Positions 51,807-60,678 of a DNA stretch of 64,000 nt are shown piece after piece. The position numbers and the translations under genes are program-made. Within the stretch, counting starts at the first letter, position 1, and each line of letters begins with the position of its first letter. The notes below the pieces were generated by a model. The model worked only from the letters and a program-made list of their open reading frames with translations, made no database searches and was not told the DNA's origin. This DNA comes from JAADHI01 sp964451325 (GTDB taxonomy: Bacteria; Nitrospirota; Nitrospiria; SBBL01; JAADHI01). The stretch lies in assembly GCA_964451325.1 (NCBI GenBank), contig CAYVHO010000008.1:1-64000 (forward strand), given 5' to 3'.

Positions 51807-53362
51807 TGCATATTGTGACTGCCGCCGAAATGAAGGCCCTTGATAAAGGTGCGACGGCCGACTATAAAATTCCCTCCCTGCTCTTGATGGAAAATGCCGC
51901 CAGAGGGATGGTGGACGAAATTGAAAAAATTTATGGGAAGGTCAAAAAAAAGATCGTCACTGTCATTGCAGGCCGTGGCAATAATGGGGGAGATGGTTTG
52001 GCTGCGGCGCGCCATTTACGGATGCGTGGGGCTTTGGTCAGGGTTTATCTTTTTTCAAAAGAAGTCCTGTTGCGAGGTGATGCAGGCATTTCTCTTAAAA
52101 TTTGGCAGAAGACCGATGGTGTATTGCGTGAAGAAGGGGCCTTTACCTTGGAGCACTTGATTGCGGATACCACAAAGAGCGATTTTGTGATTGATGCTTT
52201 TCTGGGGACAGGGCTCTCTCATGCAATCGTCGGGCGTCATGCCGAAATGATCGAAATCATTAACCGTTGTGCACATAAAATCATTGCCTGTGATATTCCT
52301 TCTGGAATTTCTGCTGATACGGGTGAAATTTTGGGCGTGGCGATCAAGGCAGATGCAACCCTGACCATGGCAATGCCAAAAAGAGGGCATTTTATGCAGG
52401 AAGGCCTTTCATGTTCGGGTGTCTTAAGGGTTATTGACATCGGTTTTCCTGATCTCCTGATTGAAAAAAAGAAGCTCAATGTTTCGCTCATATGCCCTGA
52501 TGTCGTGCAAGGCCTTCTGTCAGCTCGTGCAAAAGGAGTCCACAAAGGTATGATGGGCCATTTATTGGTGATCGCGGGTTCATCCGGGAAACAGGGCGCA
52601 GCGCAGATGACCAGTCTTGCAGCTTTACGTTCCGGGACGGGGCTTTTGACGACGGCTTTGCCCAAATCACTGGAAAAGGGCTTTTCGCCTCAGGCCATGG
52701 AAGTCATGACGCTCCCGCTTCCAGAAACAAAGTTGGGTTCTATTGCGATGGGTGCGGAAAAGCGGCTCATTAAAGCGATTGAAGGGAAGACCGCTTTGGC
52801 CATCGGGCCGGGGCTTTCCCAGCATCCCGATTCACAGCACTTGGTGTTAAAGCTCATTACCTCGGTCTCCCTCCCGATGGTGATTGATGCGGATGGGCTC
52901 AATGCAGTGGCCGTGGAGCTGGTCATTTTGAAGAAAAAAAAGGGCCCCTTGATTTTAACGCCGCATCCTGGCGAAATGGGGCGTTTGATTGGGAAATCGG
53001 CGGCGGATGTACAAAAAGACCGTTTTAACATTGCCGCAGAATTTGCAACCTTATGGAAGGTTATCCTTGTTTTAAAGGATGCGCACACGATTATTGCTTT
53101 TCCCGATGGCAGACTATGGGTGAACAATACGGGAAATCCCGGTATGGCCACGGCAGGGATGGGAGATGCCCTGACTGGGATGATTGCAGGTTTTATTGCC
53201 CAAGGTCTTTCTCCCGAAGATGCGACCCTCCTGGCCGTTTTCCTTCATGGAAAGGCGGGCGATCTTGCTGCGGCACAACGGGGAGAAGCAGGTCTCTTGA
53301 CTTCTGATCTGATTGATCAGATCCCGCAAGCGATTCTTGAATATTTGAAGGAGCATTCATAA
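51806..53362 (+). CDS. nnr: Bifunctional NAD(P)H-hydrate epimerase/ADP-dependent dehydratase
   Basis: A 518-residue repair enzyme for damaged NAD(P)H. The N-terminal epimerase (about 1-215) has GRGNNGGDGLAAARHL. The C-terminal dehydratase (about 235-515) has GHLLVIAGSSGKQGAAQM, LTPHPGEMGRLIG and GNPGMATAGMGDALTGMIAGF. Start ATG 51806 overlaps the acpS stop; the longer frame from 51728 runs through acpS. Confidence 0.94.
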   Translation: MHIVTAAEMKALDKGATADYKIPSLLLMENAARGMVDEIEKIYGKVKKKIVTVIAGRGNNGGDGLAAARHLRMRGALVRVYLFSKEVLLRGDAGISLKIWQKTDGVLREEGAFTLEHLIADTTKSDFVIDAFLGTGLSHAIVGRHAEMIEIINRCAHKIIACDIPSGISADTGEILGVAIKADATLTMAMPKRGHFMQEGLSCSGVLRVIDIGFPDLLIEKKKLNVSLICPDVVQGLLSARAKGVHKGMMGHLLVIAGSSGKQGAAQMTSLAALRSGTGLLTTALPKSLEKGFSPQAMEVMTLPLPETKLGSIAMGAEKRLIKAIEGKTALAIGPGLSQHPDSQHLVLKLITSVSLPMVIDADGLNAVAVELVILKKKKGPLILTPHPGEMGRLIGKSAADVQKDRFNIAAEFATLWKVILVLKDAHTIIAFPDGRLWVNNTGNPGMATAGMGDALTGMIAGFIAQGLSPEDATLLAVFLHGKAGDLAAAQRGEAGLLTSDLIDQIPQAILEYLKEHS

Positions 53363-53365
53363 CTT

Positions 53366-53983
53366 ATGTCACAAATGGGCATCACGCTTTTTTTCCTCTT
53401 TGTCATTGGGGTCATCGCCTTGGCGATGGTTGTGCATGGCTGGATTGATAAAAAACGGATCAGCAAAAACTTTCTTCAACTCGCAGAGCCTCTTTCTGGC
53501 CACGTGGTTCAGGAAAGTCGCTTTTTTTACCCCCGATTTACCGGGGAAATTGAAGGTCGACAAGTCGACCTTTTTTTTGAAGTGGTTAAGGTGGGTCGTA
53601 AACACATCCTCTATTATATTTACAGCTTGAAATCGGAGATTACCTGTAGTCTATTACTTCTGAAAGTAGATGAATACAAAGTGGGAAAGGGTTCAGCCGA
53701 GGCGATTGCGGCCACAGGGACGCTCGTTTCGGAGGCAAAGGATGCTTATGAAATACGCACGCAAAACGAAGCCGAAGCCAGTGCCATCATTAAAGGTGCC
53801 GATTTAAAAGAACGCGTGACCGCTTTGGATGAGTTTTCAAGTTTACAGCTTGGACCGGATGCGCTTGTTGTTGGCAAACCGTATGACGGGATCGCAGATA
53901 CAGAGTCCGTCAATATTATGAAAAACGTACGCGCTTTGGTGGATTTAGCAAAGGCCATGGAGCAATGCCAAGTCCCCACCTAA
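53366..53983 (+). CDS. Single-pass membrane protein of unknown function
   Basis: A 205-residue protein with one N-terminal transmembrane helix (about 5-25, ITLFFLFVIGVIALAMVVHGW), then a soluble mixed alpha/beta domain without recognisable motif. The sequence RFTGEIEGRQVDLFFEVVKVGRKH suggests a beta-sheet core. It is 3 bases after nnr and overlaps tsaE by 19 bases, so it is cotranscribed. An insertion between two genes that are often direct neighbours. Confidence 0.65.
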   Translation: MSQMGITLFFLFVIGVIALAMVVHGWIDKKRISKNFLQLAEPLSGHVVQESRFFYPRFTGEIEGRQVDLFFEVVKVGRKHILYYIYSLKSEITCSLLLLKVDEYKVGKGSAEAIAATGTLVSEAKDAYEIRTQNEAEASAIIKGADLKERVTALDEFSSLQLGPDALVVGKPYDGIADTESVNIMKNVRALVDLAKAMEQCQVPT

Positions 53984-54495
53984 AAAATGTGGTAAGGCTC
54001 GCGACTCAGGGGCCAAAAGAGACCTTTCAATTGGGCGTGGCTTTTGGTGGGGCCGCTCAGGGCGGAGAAGTTATCGCGCTGATTGGCACATTGGGGGCGG
54101 GCAAAACACAATTTGTCAAAGGGCTTGCACAAGGCTTGGGTATTTTGCCGGAGGATGTGTGCAGTCCGACTTTTTCCCTAATGCAAACTTATGAGGGACG
54201 TTTGATCCTGACACACATTGATCTGTATCGCCTGGAAGACCCAAATGAAATGGGTGCTTTGGGTCTGGAGGAAGAGATCGAAGACACGGTAGGACTTGCG
54301 GCCATTGAGTGGGCCGACAAAGGAATGCATCTTTTGCCTCCGGGCAGATTGCAGTTAAGACTCAAAGCCCTTGATGGGTCTCTGCGTGAAATGTGCATGC
54401 AATCCACTGATCCCGTGCATCAGGCCTGGCAAAACCGAAGCTTAAAAAAATATGCTGAAGTACAGGATTTATCTCATTTAAAGGATTCCAAATGA
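53965..54495 (+). CDS. tsaE: tRNA t6A biosynthesis ATPase TsaE
   Basis: A 176-residue P-loop protein (GTLGAGKTQFVKGLA at about residues 40-55) with SPTFSLMQTYEG, H-IDLYRLED and IEWADKG, which are typical of TsaE. It works with TsaB, TsaC and TsaD to modify A37 of ANN-reading tRNAs. It overlaps the following gene by ATGA. The last 30 residues are not conserved. Confidence 0.92.
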   Translation: MPSPHLKNVVRLATQGPKETFQLGVAFGGAAQGGEVIALIGTLGAGKTQFVKGLAQGLGILPEDVCSPTFSLMQTYEGRLILTHIDLYRLEDPNEMGALGLEEEIEDTVGLAAIEWADKGMHLLPPGRLQLRLKALDGSLREMCMQSTDPVHQAWQNRSLKKYAEVQDLSHLKDSK

Positions 54496-55184
54496 CGGGG
54501 AGCGCAGAGATCAAAACCCTTGTTTCCAATCTACAGGATCACCTCTCCTGGCTGCAATCGGAGGGTTTTGATACTTGGAAAGCCGAAGTGCCACTTGCCG
54601 TCTTACCTGCCATTTCGCCCCTCTCTTTGCAGGGAATTCGCGACGATTTGGGGGATTGTCAGCGCTGTCCATTGGGTGCAACGAAAAAGCACCTGGTTTT
54701 TGGTGTGGGAGATGCTCAGGCAGAATTAATGTTTGTCGGAGAAGGTCCCGGTGCCGACGAAGATGCACAGGGGGAGCCCTTTGTTGGAAAAGCAGGGCAA
54801 TTATTGACAAAAATGATTGGGGCGATGGGGCTATCGCGGGAGCGGGTTTATATTGCAAACATCATCAAATGTCGTCCGCCACAAAACCGCAATCCGCGCC
54901 CCGATGAAATTGCGTCCTGTCGTCCTTTTCTGGATCAACAAATTGCCGCAGTTCGCCCAAAAATTATTTGTGCCTTAGGCACCTTTGCTGCACAAACCCT
55001 GCTGAATACGCAAACACGGATCTCTGATTTACGGGGGCATTTTCATGAACTAAACGGCGTCAAAGTGCTACCGACCTTTCATCCGGCCTATTTATTACGC
55101 AATCCAGCAGAGAAAAAGCGGGTTTGGAGCGATCTTCAGCGCATTATGGTCGATTTGGGATTGCCGCTACCGGAGAAAAGATGA
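54492..55184 (+). CDS. Family 4 uracil-DNA glycosylase
   Basis: A 230-residue iron-sulfur DNA repair enzyme that removes uracil. The 4Fe-4S Cys residues lie in CQRCPL and in KCRPP...SCRPF; the catalytic region is GEGPGADEDAQGEPFVGKAGQLL, and the C-terminal HPAYLLRNP is the family's second motif. The ATG overlaps tsaE and the stop overlaps the HIT gene. Confidence 0.93.
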   Translation: MTGSAEIKTLVSNLQDHLSWLQSEGFDTWKAEVPLAVLPAISPLSLQGIRDDLGDCQRCPLGATKKHLVFGVGDAQAELMFVGEGPGADEDAQGEPFVGKAGQLLTKMIGAMGLSRERVYIANIIKCRPPQNRNPRPDEIASCRPFLDQQIAAVRPKIICALGTFAAQTLLNTQTRISDLRGHFHELNGVKVLPTFHPAYLLRNPAEKKRVWSDLQRIMVDLGLPLPEKR

Positions 55185-55657
55185 ATCGGCTCTGGGCGCC
55201 TTGGCGTATCGACTACATTAGAGGAGAAAAACCCTTGGGATGTATTTTGTGTGATAAACCCAAAGAAGACAAAGACATAGAAAACCTCATCCTGCATCGT
55301 GGTGAGCATGGTTTTGTGATGATGAACCTCTATCCTTACAACAGCGGTCACTTAATGATTTGCCCTTACGAACACGTAAATACACCGGAAGACCTCTCTG
55401 ATGCGGTGACAAACAACCTCATGCAATTGCTCAAACAAAGTCTTGCTGCACTTCGGAAAGGCTTTCAGCCTGAGGGCCACAATGTGGGGCTCAATTTGGG
55501 AAAAGCCGCTGGAGCAGGCATTGATGATCATGTGCACTTTCATATTGTCCCGCGGTGGGTCGGAGACACCAATTTCATGACCGTGGTTTCAGACAATCGG
55601 GTGATCCCCGAAGATATCCATGAAACCTATCGCCTGCTCATCCCCCAGTTTAGGTGA
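55181..55657 (+). CDS. HIT-family nucleotide hydrolase/phosphorylase
   Basis: A 158-residue protein opening MNRLWAPWRIDYIRGEK with a Cys pair (CILCD) and ending near the HIT motif HVHFHIVPRW. This subtype resembles diadenosine-tetraphosphate phosphorylase (Apa2/FHIT-like) of bacteria. ATG 55181 overlaps the previous stop by 4 bases; the longer frame from 55124 lies in the upstream gene. Confidence 0.9.
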   Translation: MNRLWAPWRIDYIRGEKPLGCILCDKPKEDKDIENLILHRGEHGFVMMNLYPYNSGHLMICPYEHVNTPEDLSDAVTNNLMQLLKQSLAALRKGFQPEGHNVGLNLGKAAGAGIDDHVHFHIVPRWVGDTNFMTVVSDNRVIPEDIHETYRLLIPQFR

Positions 55658-55664
55658 GGATACA

Positions 55665-56006
55665 ATGATTCGTCTGTTCTTAATTTCCGGTATCAGTGTC
55701 ATCTTTTTTGGGGCCTTGTACCTCAATCAGGAACAGCAAGCCTCGCTTCACTTTTTTTGGGGGATGGAAACAAAACCCTTGCCGATTCACTTAATTGCCT
55801 TAGGCAGTTTCTTCATTGGACTGCTTTTTTCTGTCTTGCTTTTTGTGCCGGGTTGGATCCGTTCCATGCTTGATCGTAGAAAAAAATCCAAACGGATTGA
55901 GGCATTAGAAATCGATATTGATAAGATTCGTTCCGAAACCCTGAAAGAAAGCACGCCTGTCTTTACCCCCACAGAGATTGAAAAAACACCGGGTGATTTT
56001 TCCTAA
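55665..56006 (+). CDS. LapA-domain membrane protein
   Basis: A 113-residue protein with two transmembrane helices (about 2-20 and 43-63) joined by a short loop with a conserved N-x-x-Q-x-x-L pattern (LNQEQQASLHFFWG), then a coiled-coil tail (RRKKSKRIEALEIDIDKI). This is the LapA/YciS fold, in which the partner LapB controls lipopolysaccharide synthesis in E. coli. GAGGATA precedes the ATG. LapB-like TPR genes are not adjacent. Last gene of the operon; no strong terminator seen. Confidence 0.82.
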   Translation: MIRLFLISGISVIFFGALYLNQEQQASLHFFWGMETKPLPIHLIALGSFFIGLLFSVLLFVPGWIRSMLDRRKKSKRIEALEIDIDKIRSETLKESTPVFTPTEIEKTPGDFS

Positions 56007-56166
56007 ACAGCGGTTTTCTATTTCTCACTCCCTCCTTCTTTTTCTGCCAAATCTAGAACTTCTTTTACAAGCTGACGAAAAACTAGACAGTCAATTTTAT
56101 GATAAATAATCCATCTAAATTGTTGTATAATTAGGATTATTTAGAGAATATCCCTTATATTTATGT

Positions 56167-56204
56167 ATATTCCTGTGTCAGAATTTTTGACAGTCATATT
56201 CCTG
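56167..56204 (+). promoter_or_regulatory. Candidate activator-binding region upstream of the sigma-54 promoter
   Basis: ATATTCCTG occurs at 56167-56175 and again at 56196-56204, and an inverted repeat TGTCA-N7-TGACA lies between at 56176-56192. This region is about 100-130 bases upstream of the -24 element, the usual distance for an enhancer-binding protein. Function is inferred only. Confidence 0.4.
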
Positions 56205-56299
56205 GGCTACAACATGACGGTTTTATATTTTACCCACCTGTAAAAAACAAACGATTAAAATCAATGGCTTGCACATATTTCTCTGGGCATGTTAATCTT

Positions 56300-56315
56300 T
56301 GGCACTATATTTGCT
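56300..56315 (+). promoter_or_regulatory. Sigma-54 (-24/-12) promoter
   Basis: TGGCAC at 56300-56305, 5 bases, TTGCT at 56311-56315: an exact match to TGGCAC-N5-TTGCW. It lies 84 bases before the ATG of the PEP-CTERM gene. The remainder of the 393-base gap (56007-56399) shows A/T-rich DNA with no gene. Confidence 0.85.
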
Positions 56316-56399
56316 TTCTGAGAGAGGATGACTTTGAAAATACTAAGATTTTAGAAGGTCTCGGTAATTAGGAATGATAATTTTTATGGAGGGCATTAT

Positions 56400-56999
56400 A
56401 TGTTGAAAAAATTACAGTTCAAACTTGTTGCAGTTTTATCTTTTACGGTGCTGGCGCTTTCATGGAGTGGTGTTTCCTGGGCTGTCCCAGTGGGCAGTTT
56501 CGACGGCACGCGGATTATGGTCATTGATGGTGATGGTGATGGTGATACCAGTGTGACTTTGCTTAGTGCGAGTTCTTCTCTTACTTTTGGTTATTATCTG
56601 AACGGGAGCAGTCTTTTTACCGCTTTTGGTGGTCTTGATGTTTTCCAGGATAGAGATGTATTGGATTTGGCCCTACAGGATGGTTCAACGATCTACACGG
56701 CTTCCGGTGATCTTGCCGATCCAAGCTATAGCCTTTCCATGGATTTTGCGGGTGATCTGAGCACGAGTACTTACTTTTCACAGGATCCGCTTCCTTCATG
56801 GTTGGACACCTATTATTCCAGTCTCACCGTGAATTGGTCTCTCCCTTCTGGAGATGTAACTTCAATCAATTTTGCATTGAGTGGAAACGGCGACGGCATG
56901 GCCCCTGTTCCGGAACCTGCGAGCTTGATTTTGATGGGTTCTGGTTTGGTCGGTCTCGGGCTTTGGAGAAGGAAAAAGTCAAAGGCTGCGTCAGTGTAA
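56400..56999 (+). CDS. PEP-CTERM sorting-domain protein
   Basis: A 199-residue secreted protein with a signal peptide (1-28, SWA) and a C-terminal PVPEPASLILMGSGLVGLGLWRRKK tail, in style the tripartite PEP-CTERM signal recognised by exosortase. The mature part is Ser/Asp-rich, with a DGDGDGD stretch (about 40-46) that may bind Ca2+. GGAGGG precedes the ATG. A sigma-54 promoter lies upstream and an intrinsic terminator follows, so it is a one-gene unit. The exosortase is not in the window. Confidence 0.9.
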   Translation: MLKKLQFKLVAVLSFTVLALSWSGVSWAVPVGSFDGTRIMVIDGDGDGDTSVTLLSASSSLTFGYYLNGSSLFTAFGGLDVFQDRDVLDLALQDGSTIYTASGDLADPSYSLSMDFAGDLSTSTYFSQDPLPSWLDTYYSSLTVNWSLPSGDVTSINFALSGNGDGMAPVPEPASLILMGSGLVGLGLWRRKKSKAASV

Positions 57000-57021
57000 A
57001 TGTTTCAATCGTGATATAAGC

Positions 57022-57066
57022 AAAAAAATGCCGCTTGATCCAACGGATCAAGCGGCATTTTTTTGT
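57022..57066 (+). terminator. Intrinsic terminator
   Basis: A perfect 13-base repeat (ATGCCGCTTGATC and complement) with a short loop and flanking A/T tracts follows the PEP-CTERM gene. The T-run is 7 bases. Confidence 0.93.
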
Positions 57067-57094
57067 GTGAGACACCGAAAATCAAGGTCTCGTG

Positions 57095-57171
57095 TGGTCG
57101 GGGTGAGAGGATTTGAACCTCCGACTTCCTGCTCCCAAAGCAGGCGCGCTGCCAAGCTGCGCCACACCCCG
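57095..57171 (-). tRNA. tRNA-Pro (anticodon TGG)
   Basis: Cloverleaf on the minus strand: acceptor CGGGGTG/CACCCCG, anticodon loop TTTGGGA giving TGG, T-loop GGTTCAAATCC, encoded CCA at 57095-57097. Confidence 0.96.
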
Positions 57172-57208
57172 TTTTCACGCGTATGATAAACAGATTTTTG
57201 TATAGAGA

Positions 57209-57814
57209 TCAAATATTTTGAAGGATAAGGCCTCTTAAGATAGGAATTGCGGCGCGAACAGCACGCCCCCGCTGGCTGTGCTGATTTTTTTCCGCGGCGC
57301 TTAAATCTGAAAAGGTGCGATTCAATGGCGGATAATAAAAAACGGGGTCATACCCAAAACCCGTACCGCCTGATTCTACTGCTGTAATCTGTCCTTCACA
57401 GATCCCTTCGACAACATCAACCTGCCCCTGTGGAGTGACGATGGCCAGGGTGGAAATAAAATGCGCCCCTCTTTTTTCAGCAGGAAGTCCAACTAATAAT
57501 CTTATGAGCTTTTCCCGGTTTTCTTGATAGGAGACCTGCTCTCCTGCAAAACGGGCAGAATAGAGTCCGGGGGCACCGTCTAAAGCCTCAACCTCAAGGC
57601 CGGAGTCATCACCTAAAGCCACATGTCCTGTTTCCATCGCGACAAATAAAGCCTTTTCAATGGCATTCTCTCGGTAGCTTTCCCCTGTTTCCGGAGGCAA
57701 AGCCAGTTCGGGAAAATCAGCGAGGGTCTTCAGTGTGATGTCTATTTTACCCTCAAGAATGGCCGCAATCTCCCGCACTTTATCTTGATTCTCTGTTGCG
57801 AGGACCAGAATCAC
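57209..57814 (-). CDS. rdgB: XTP/dITP diphosphatase (Ham1 family)
   Basis: A 201-residue housecleaning enzyme that hydrolyses non-canonical purine nucleotides. LATENQDKVREI, DDSGLEVEALDGAPGLYSARFAG and GFGYDPVFY hold the catalytic and metal-binding residues. GTG start directly adjoining the rph stop with no gap. Confidence 0.94.
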   Translation of the reverse strand: MILVLATENQDKVREIAAILEGKIDITLKTLADFPELALPPETGESYRENAIEKALFVAMETGHVALGDDSGLEVEALDGAPGLYSARFAGEQVSYQENREKLIRLLVGLPAEKRGAHFISTLAIVTPQGQVDVVEGICEGQITAVESGGTGFGYDPVFYYPPLNRTFSDLSAAEKNQHSQRGRAVRAAIPILRGLILQNI

Positions 57815-58537
57815 TTATTTCAATTCCCCCAATAAATTTTTTTGCTCGGCAATCAATTCTCTGATGCCGTTTGAAGCCAGATCAAGCAAGGCATCCAATT
57901 CTGCCTTTTCGAATGGTTCACCTTCGGCGGTTCCCTGGACTTCGATGAACTTGCCTTGGCCCGTCATAACCACATTCATATCGACTTCTGCTTTCACATC
58001 TTCCGGATAATTTAAATCCAAGAGGAGTTTGTCTGCAACTTTTCCGACACTAATGGCGGCCAAATAATCTGTGACCGGAAATTTTTTAATTTTGCCCTCT
58101 TTTTGATGGTGGCGGATGGCATCGACCATGGCGATAAACGCGCCTGTAATGGATGCCGTGCGGGTGCCGCCATCGGCTTGAATGACATCACAGTCTATCC
58201 AGAGGGTGCGCTCTCCCAAAGCGGCCATGTCTACGACAGCGCGGAGTGAGCGTCCTATGAGTCTTTGGATTTCATGGGTGCGACCGCCGACTTTTCCCCG
58301 TGAGGACTCGCGCGAGATCCGGTCTTTGGAGGCACGTGGCAGCATCGCATATTCGGCGGTAATCCATCCCGTTTTTTTGTCTCTTAAAAAAGGGGGCACG
58401 CGGTTTTCGAGGGTTGCGGTGCAAATCACTTTTGTATCGCCCATTTCGATCAGCACAGCCCCTTCAACATCTTTCAGGAAGTTTCGTGTGATTTTGAGTG
58501 GTCGAAGTGTATATTCTTTTCTTCCATCAATGCGCAT
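57815..58537 (-). CDS. rph: Ribonuclease PH
   Basis: A 240-residue phosphorolytic 3'-5' exoribonuclease that trims tRNA 3' ends. It opens MRIDGRKEYTLRPLKI, has AEYAMLPRASKDR, RTHEIQRLIGRSLRAVVDM and DCDVIQADGGTRTASITGA. Full length. Operon with rdgB. Confidence 0.95.
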   Translation of the reverse strand: MRIDGRKEYTLRPLKITRNFLKDVEGAVLIEMGDTKVICTATLENRVPPFLRDKKTGWITAEYAMLPRASKDRISRESSRGKVGGRTHEIQRLIGRSLRAVVDMAALGERTLWIDCDVIQADGGTRTASITGAFIAMVDAIRHHQKEGKIKKFPVTDYLAAISVGKVADKLLLDLNYPEDVKAEVDMNVVMTGQGKFIEVQGTAEGEPFEKAELDALLDLASNGIRELIAEQKNLLGELK

Positions 58538-58619
58538 GTCGATTCCCTCGTGAGCAAAAGAGGGCGATTATATAGCGTGTTTCCAGAAAGATCAATTGCA
58601 TTCTTCTTCCCCCGATTAT

Positions 58620-59600
58620 CTACTGAAAGCGGTATTGCAAGCCCAGTGAAAAGGCATAGGATTCCCAGGTGACACGATTGAGTTGCGTTGTCCCACTCGA
58701 GCCATCACTTGCAAAAATACGGTCAATTCCGGTTTTTGTTTTCCATTCGAGATAATCTCCTTTGAGCGTGATCCTCCAAGCAGGAGAAAGACTTTGTTTC
58801 CATCCCAGTGAGGCGAGAATGCCAGAGCCATCGGCAGAGTGTGTGAAACTGAGTGGCTGTGCTAAATCTGGCCTTAGGTTCCAGTTTGCTGCTGCATTGT
58901 AGTTGAGCCAGTGGTACTCGACGGAAGCAAAAAAAGTGTGTCGAAGGCCAATATTCGCAGAAAAATCCAGCCCAATCCAAGGACCACGCCACTCGGTCTC
59001 ATAGGTGCTATTTAGGCCAGAAAATGGGCCAAGGGCTTGGACCTCAGGAAAGAGATCTACTCTGCTTATAGTTTGAAGACCATCTGTCATTTGTAAGTTT
59101 TGCTGGTGATATGAGTAGCCCGCCAAGGGAGCAAGATGGAAGACCTGTCCCGCTTTGGACATCTTTTTTGTGAATTGCAGGCCTAAGCCAAAAGAGGCAT
59201 CAAGAACATTGCCCTGATCCGAACGATTGTTTGAGCGTGAAAATTCATCTTGGCGGTTGTTGATGTTAAAATCAGAATCCTGATTTTTCCCTTCGACGAT
59301 TTCCCCGTAGGATAGGCTTGCGCGTATGTAGGGTGAAAACGGGGAGGAAGGGATATCAACAAGGAGTTTTGCATTCCCCTTGACTTGGTTAATCAACAAA
59401 TTTCCCCAACTGAGTTCTGAAAGGATGTTGACATTATTTGCTGAGGGTGCAACGCCAGCGATGCTCCAATTCAATTGGTCAATGCGCCACCCGGTTTCAA
59501 GGCCCAGATCCAGTTTTTTTACCGGTTTTGCTAATACGGGCGTCGTGAAAAGAAAGCACACGATGCCTAGAGTGAGGGTTGTGCAGCTTAATTTCCTCAT
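58620..59600 (-). CDS. Outer-membrane beta-barrel protein
   Basis: A 326-residue protein: signal peptide (MRKLSC...TPVLA, 1-24), then alternating strands with many aromatic residues and ending in LGLQYRF (terminal Phe, YxF). Each turn has polar Asn/Gly loops. The size resembles omptin-like barrels, but the omptin catalytic residues were not recognised. The ATG at 59600 has AAGGA upstream. It lies 34 bases after rlmN. Confidence 0.75.
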   Translation of the reverse strand: MRKLSCTTLTLGIVCFLFTTPVLAKPVKKLDLGLETGWRIDQLNWSIAGVAPSANNVNILSELSWGNLLINQVKGNAKLLVDIPSSPFSPYIRASLSYGEIVEGKNQDSDFNINNRQDEFSRSNNRSDQGNVLDASFGLGLQFTKKMSKAGQVFHLAPLAGYSYHQQNLQMTDGLQTISRVDLFPEVQALGPFSGLNSTYETEWRGPWIGLDFSANIGLRHTFFASVEYHWLNYNAAANWNLRPDLAQPLSFTHSADGSGILASLGWKQSLSPAWRITLKGDYLEWKTKTGIDRIFASDGSSGTTQLNRVTWESYAFSLGLQYRFQ

Positions 59601-59634
59601 CTTAAGTCCTTTTCGAGAAAGACCTTTTCTATGG

Positions 59635-60678
59635 TTATTGCTCAAATTGGCTGGTGAGTTGGCCGCAAGCGGCCAAAATATCTCTGCCCTTGCTTTTTCG
59701 GATGGTTGTTCGAATGTGGTGTTGGTGCAGATGACTTTGAAACGCGAAAATTTGTGCGTCCGGCGTCGCTTGATAGGGGGAACCAGGGTAGTGATTAAAA
59801 GGAATCAGATTGATTTTACAGGGAATGCCCCGAATCAGATGCGTGAGGCGTTTCGCATCTTCAAGGCTGTCATTGATGCCGTCTAACATGACGTATTCAA
59901 ACGTGATGGAGCGACGCGGGGGGAGATGGAAGCGGCGACAGGCGGCAAGCAGTGCCCTTAGAGGATAGAGCCGATTGACCTTCGGCATTAAAAGATCCCG
60001 GATTTCATCGGTGGTTGCATTGAGTGAGATGGATAAATTGACATCAATCGGTCCGGCTAACAGTTGCTCGATTTGAGGTACCATCCCTGCTGTGGAAACG
60101 GTGACCCGGCGGGAGGCGAGGTCGAACCCGGCTTGCGAGATCATCCAGACCAAGGCTTTTTGCAAAGCCTTTAGATTGGCGACGGGTTCTCCCATGCCCA
60201 TCAGGACAATGTTGCTGATGCGCTCACCTTCGTGTAACAGGGATTGAACGGTCAGGATTTGATTGAGGATTTCGTCTGAGCGTAGATTGCGTTTGAGTCC
60301 CATCTGTGCCGTCAAACAAAATGTACAGTCGAGGGTGCAGCCAACTTGTGAAGAGATACAGAGCGTGCGGCGACTGTCGTCTCGAATTAAAACGGTTTCA
60401 ATCTGTTTGCCATCAGAAAGGCCAAAAAGGAATTTCTCAGTGCCATCGACCGATTTTTGGCGACTGAGTATTTCAAGTGGGGCAAGGTGGACGGCTTTGG
60501 CCAAAAGCAGGCGGTCCCCCTTGGAAAGGTTGCTCATGGCATCAATGTTGGTCGTATAGCGTTTGTAAACCCAGGCCAGGACTTGTGAAATTCGGTAGCG
60601 CTTCCAGCCCAGTTTTATCCCAAGGGCTGTCATTTCTTCGAGACTCAGTGCCAAAAAATGTGGTTTTGTGTGATTCAT
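59635..60678 (-). CDS. rlmN: 23S rRNA (adenine2503-C2)-methyltransferase
   Basis: A 347-residue radical-SAM enzyme. The radical-SAM Cys motif CTLDCTFC is at about residues 114-121, with MGMGEPVANL, SISLNATTDE and the C-terminal ACGQL, whose Cys is the methylated one. ATG 60678 overlaps the sodX stop by ATGA. A TTG at 60690 is not needed. Confidence 0.94.
   Translation of the reverse strand: MNHTKPHFLALSLEEMTALGIKLGWKRYRISQVLAWVYKRYTTNIDAMSNLSKGDRLLLAKAVHLAPLEILSRQKSVDGTEKFLFGLSDGKQIETVLIRDDSRRTLCISSQVGCTLDCTFCLTAQMGLKRNLRSDEILNQILTVQSLLHEGERISNIVLMGMGEPVANLKALQKALVWMISQAGFDLASRRVTVSTAGMVPQIEQLLAGPIDVNLSISLNATTDEIRDLLMPKVNRLYPLRALLAACRRFHLPPRRSITFEYVMLDGINDSLEDAKRLTHLIRGIPCKINLIPFNHYPGSPYQATPDAQIFAFQSHLHQHHIRTTIRKSKGRDILAACGQLTSQFEQ

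Noticed and set aside
58620..59600. Omptin protease identity for the outer-membrane barrel
   Set aside because: Size fits, but I could not locate the Asp-His catalytic residues, so it is listed only as a barrel.
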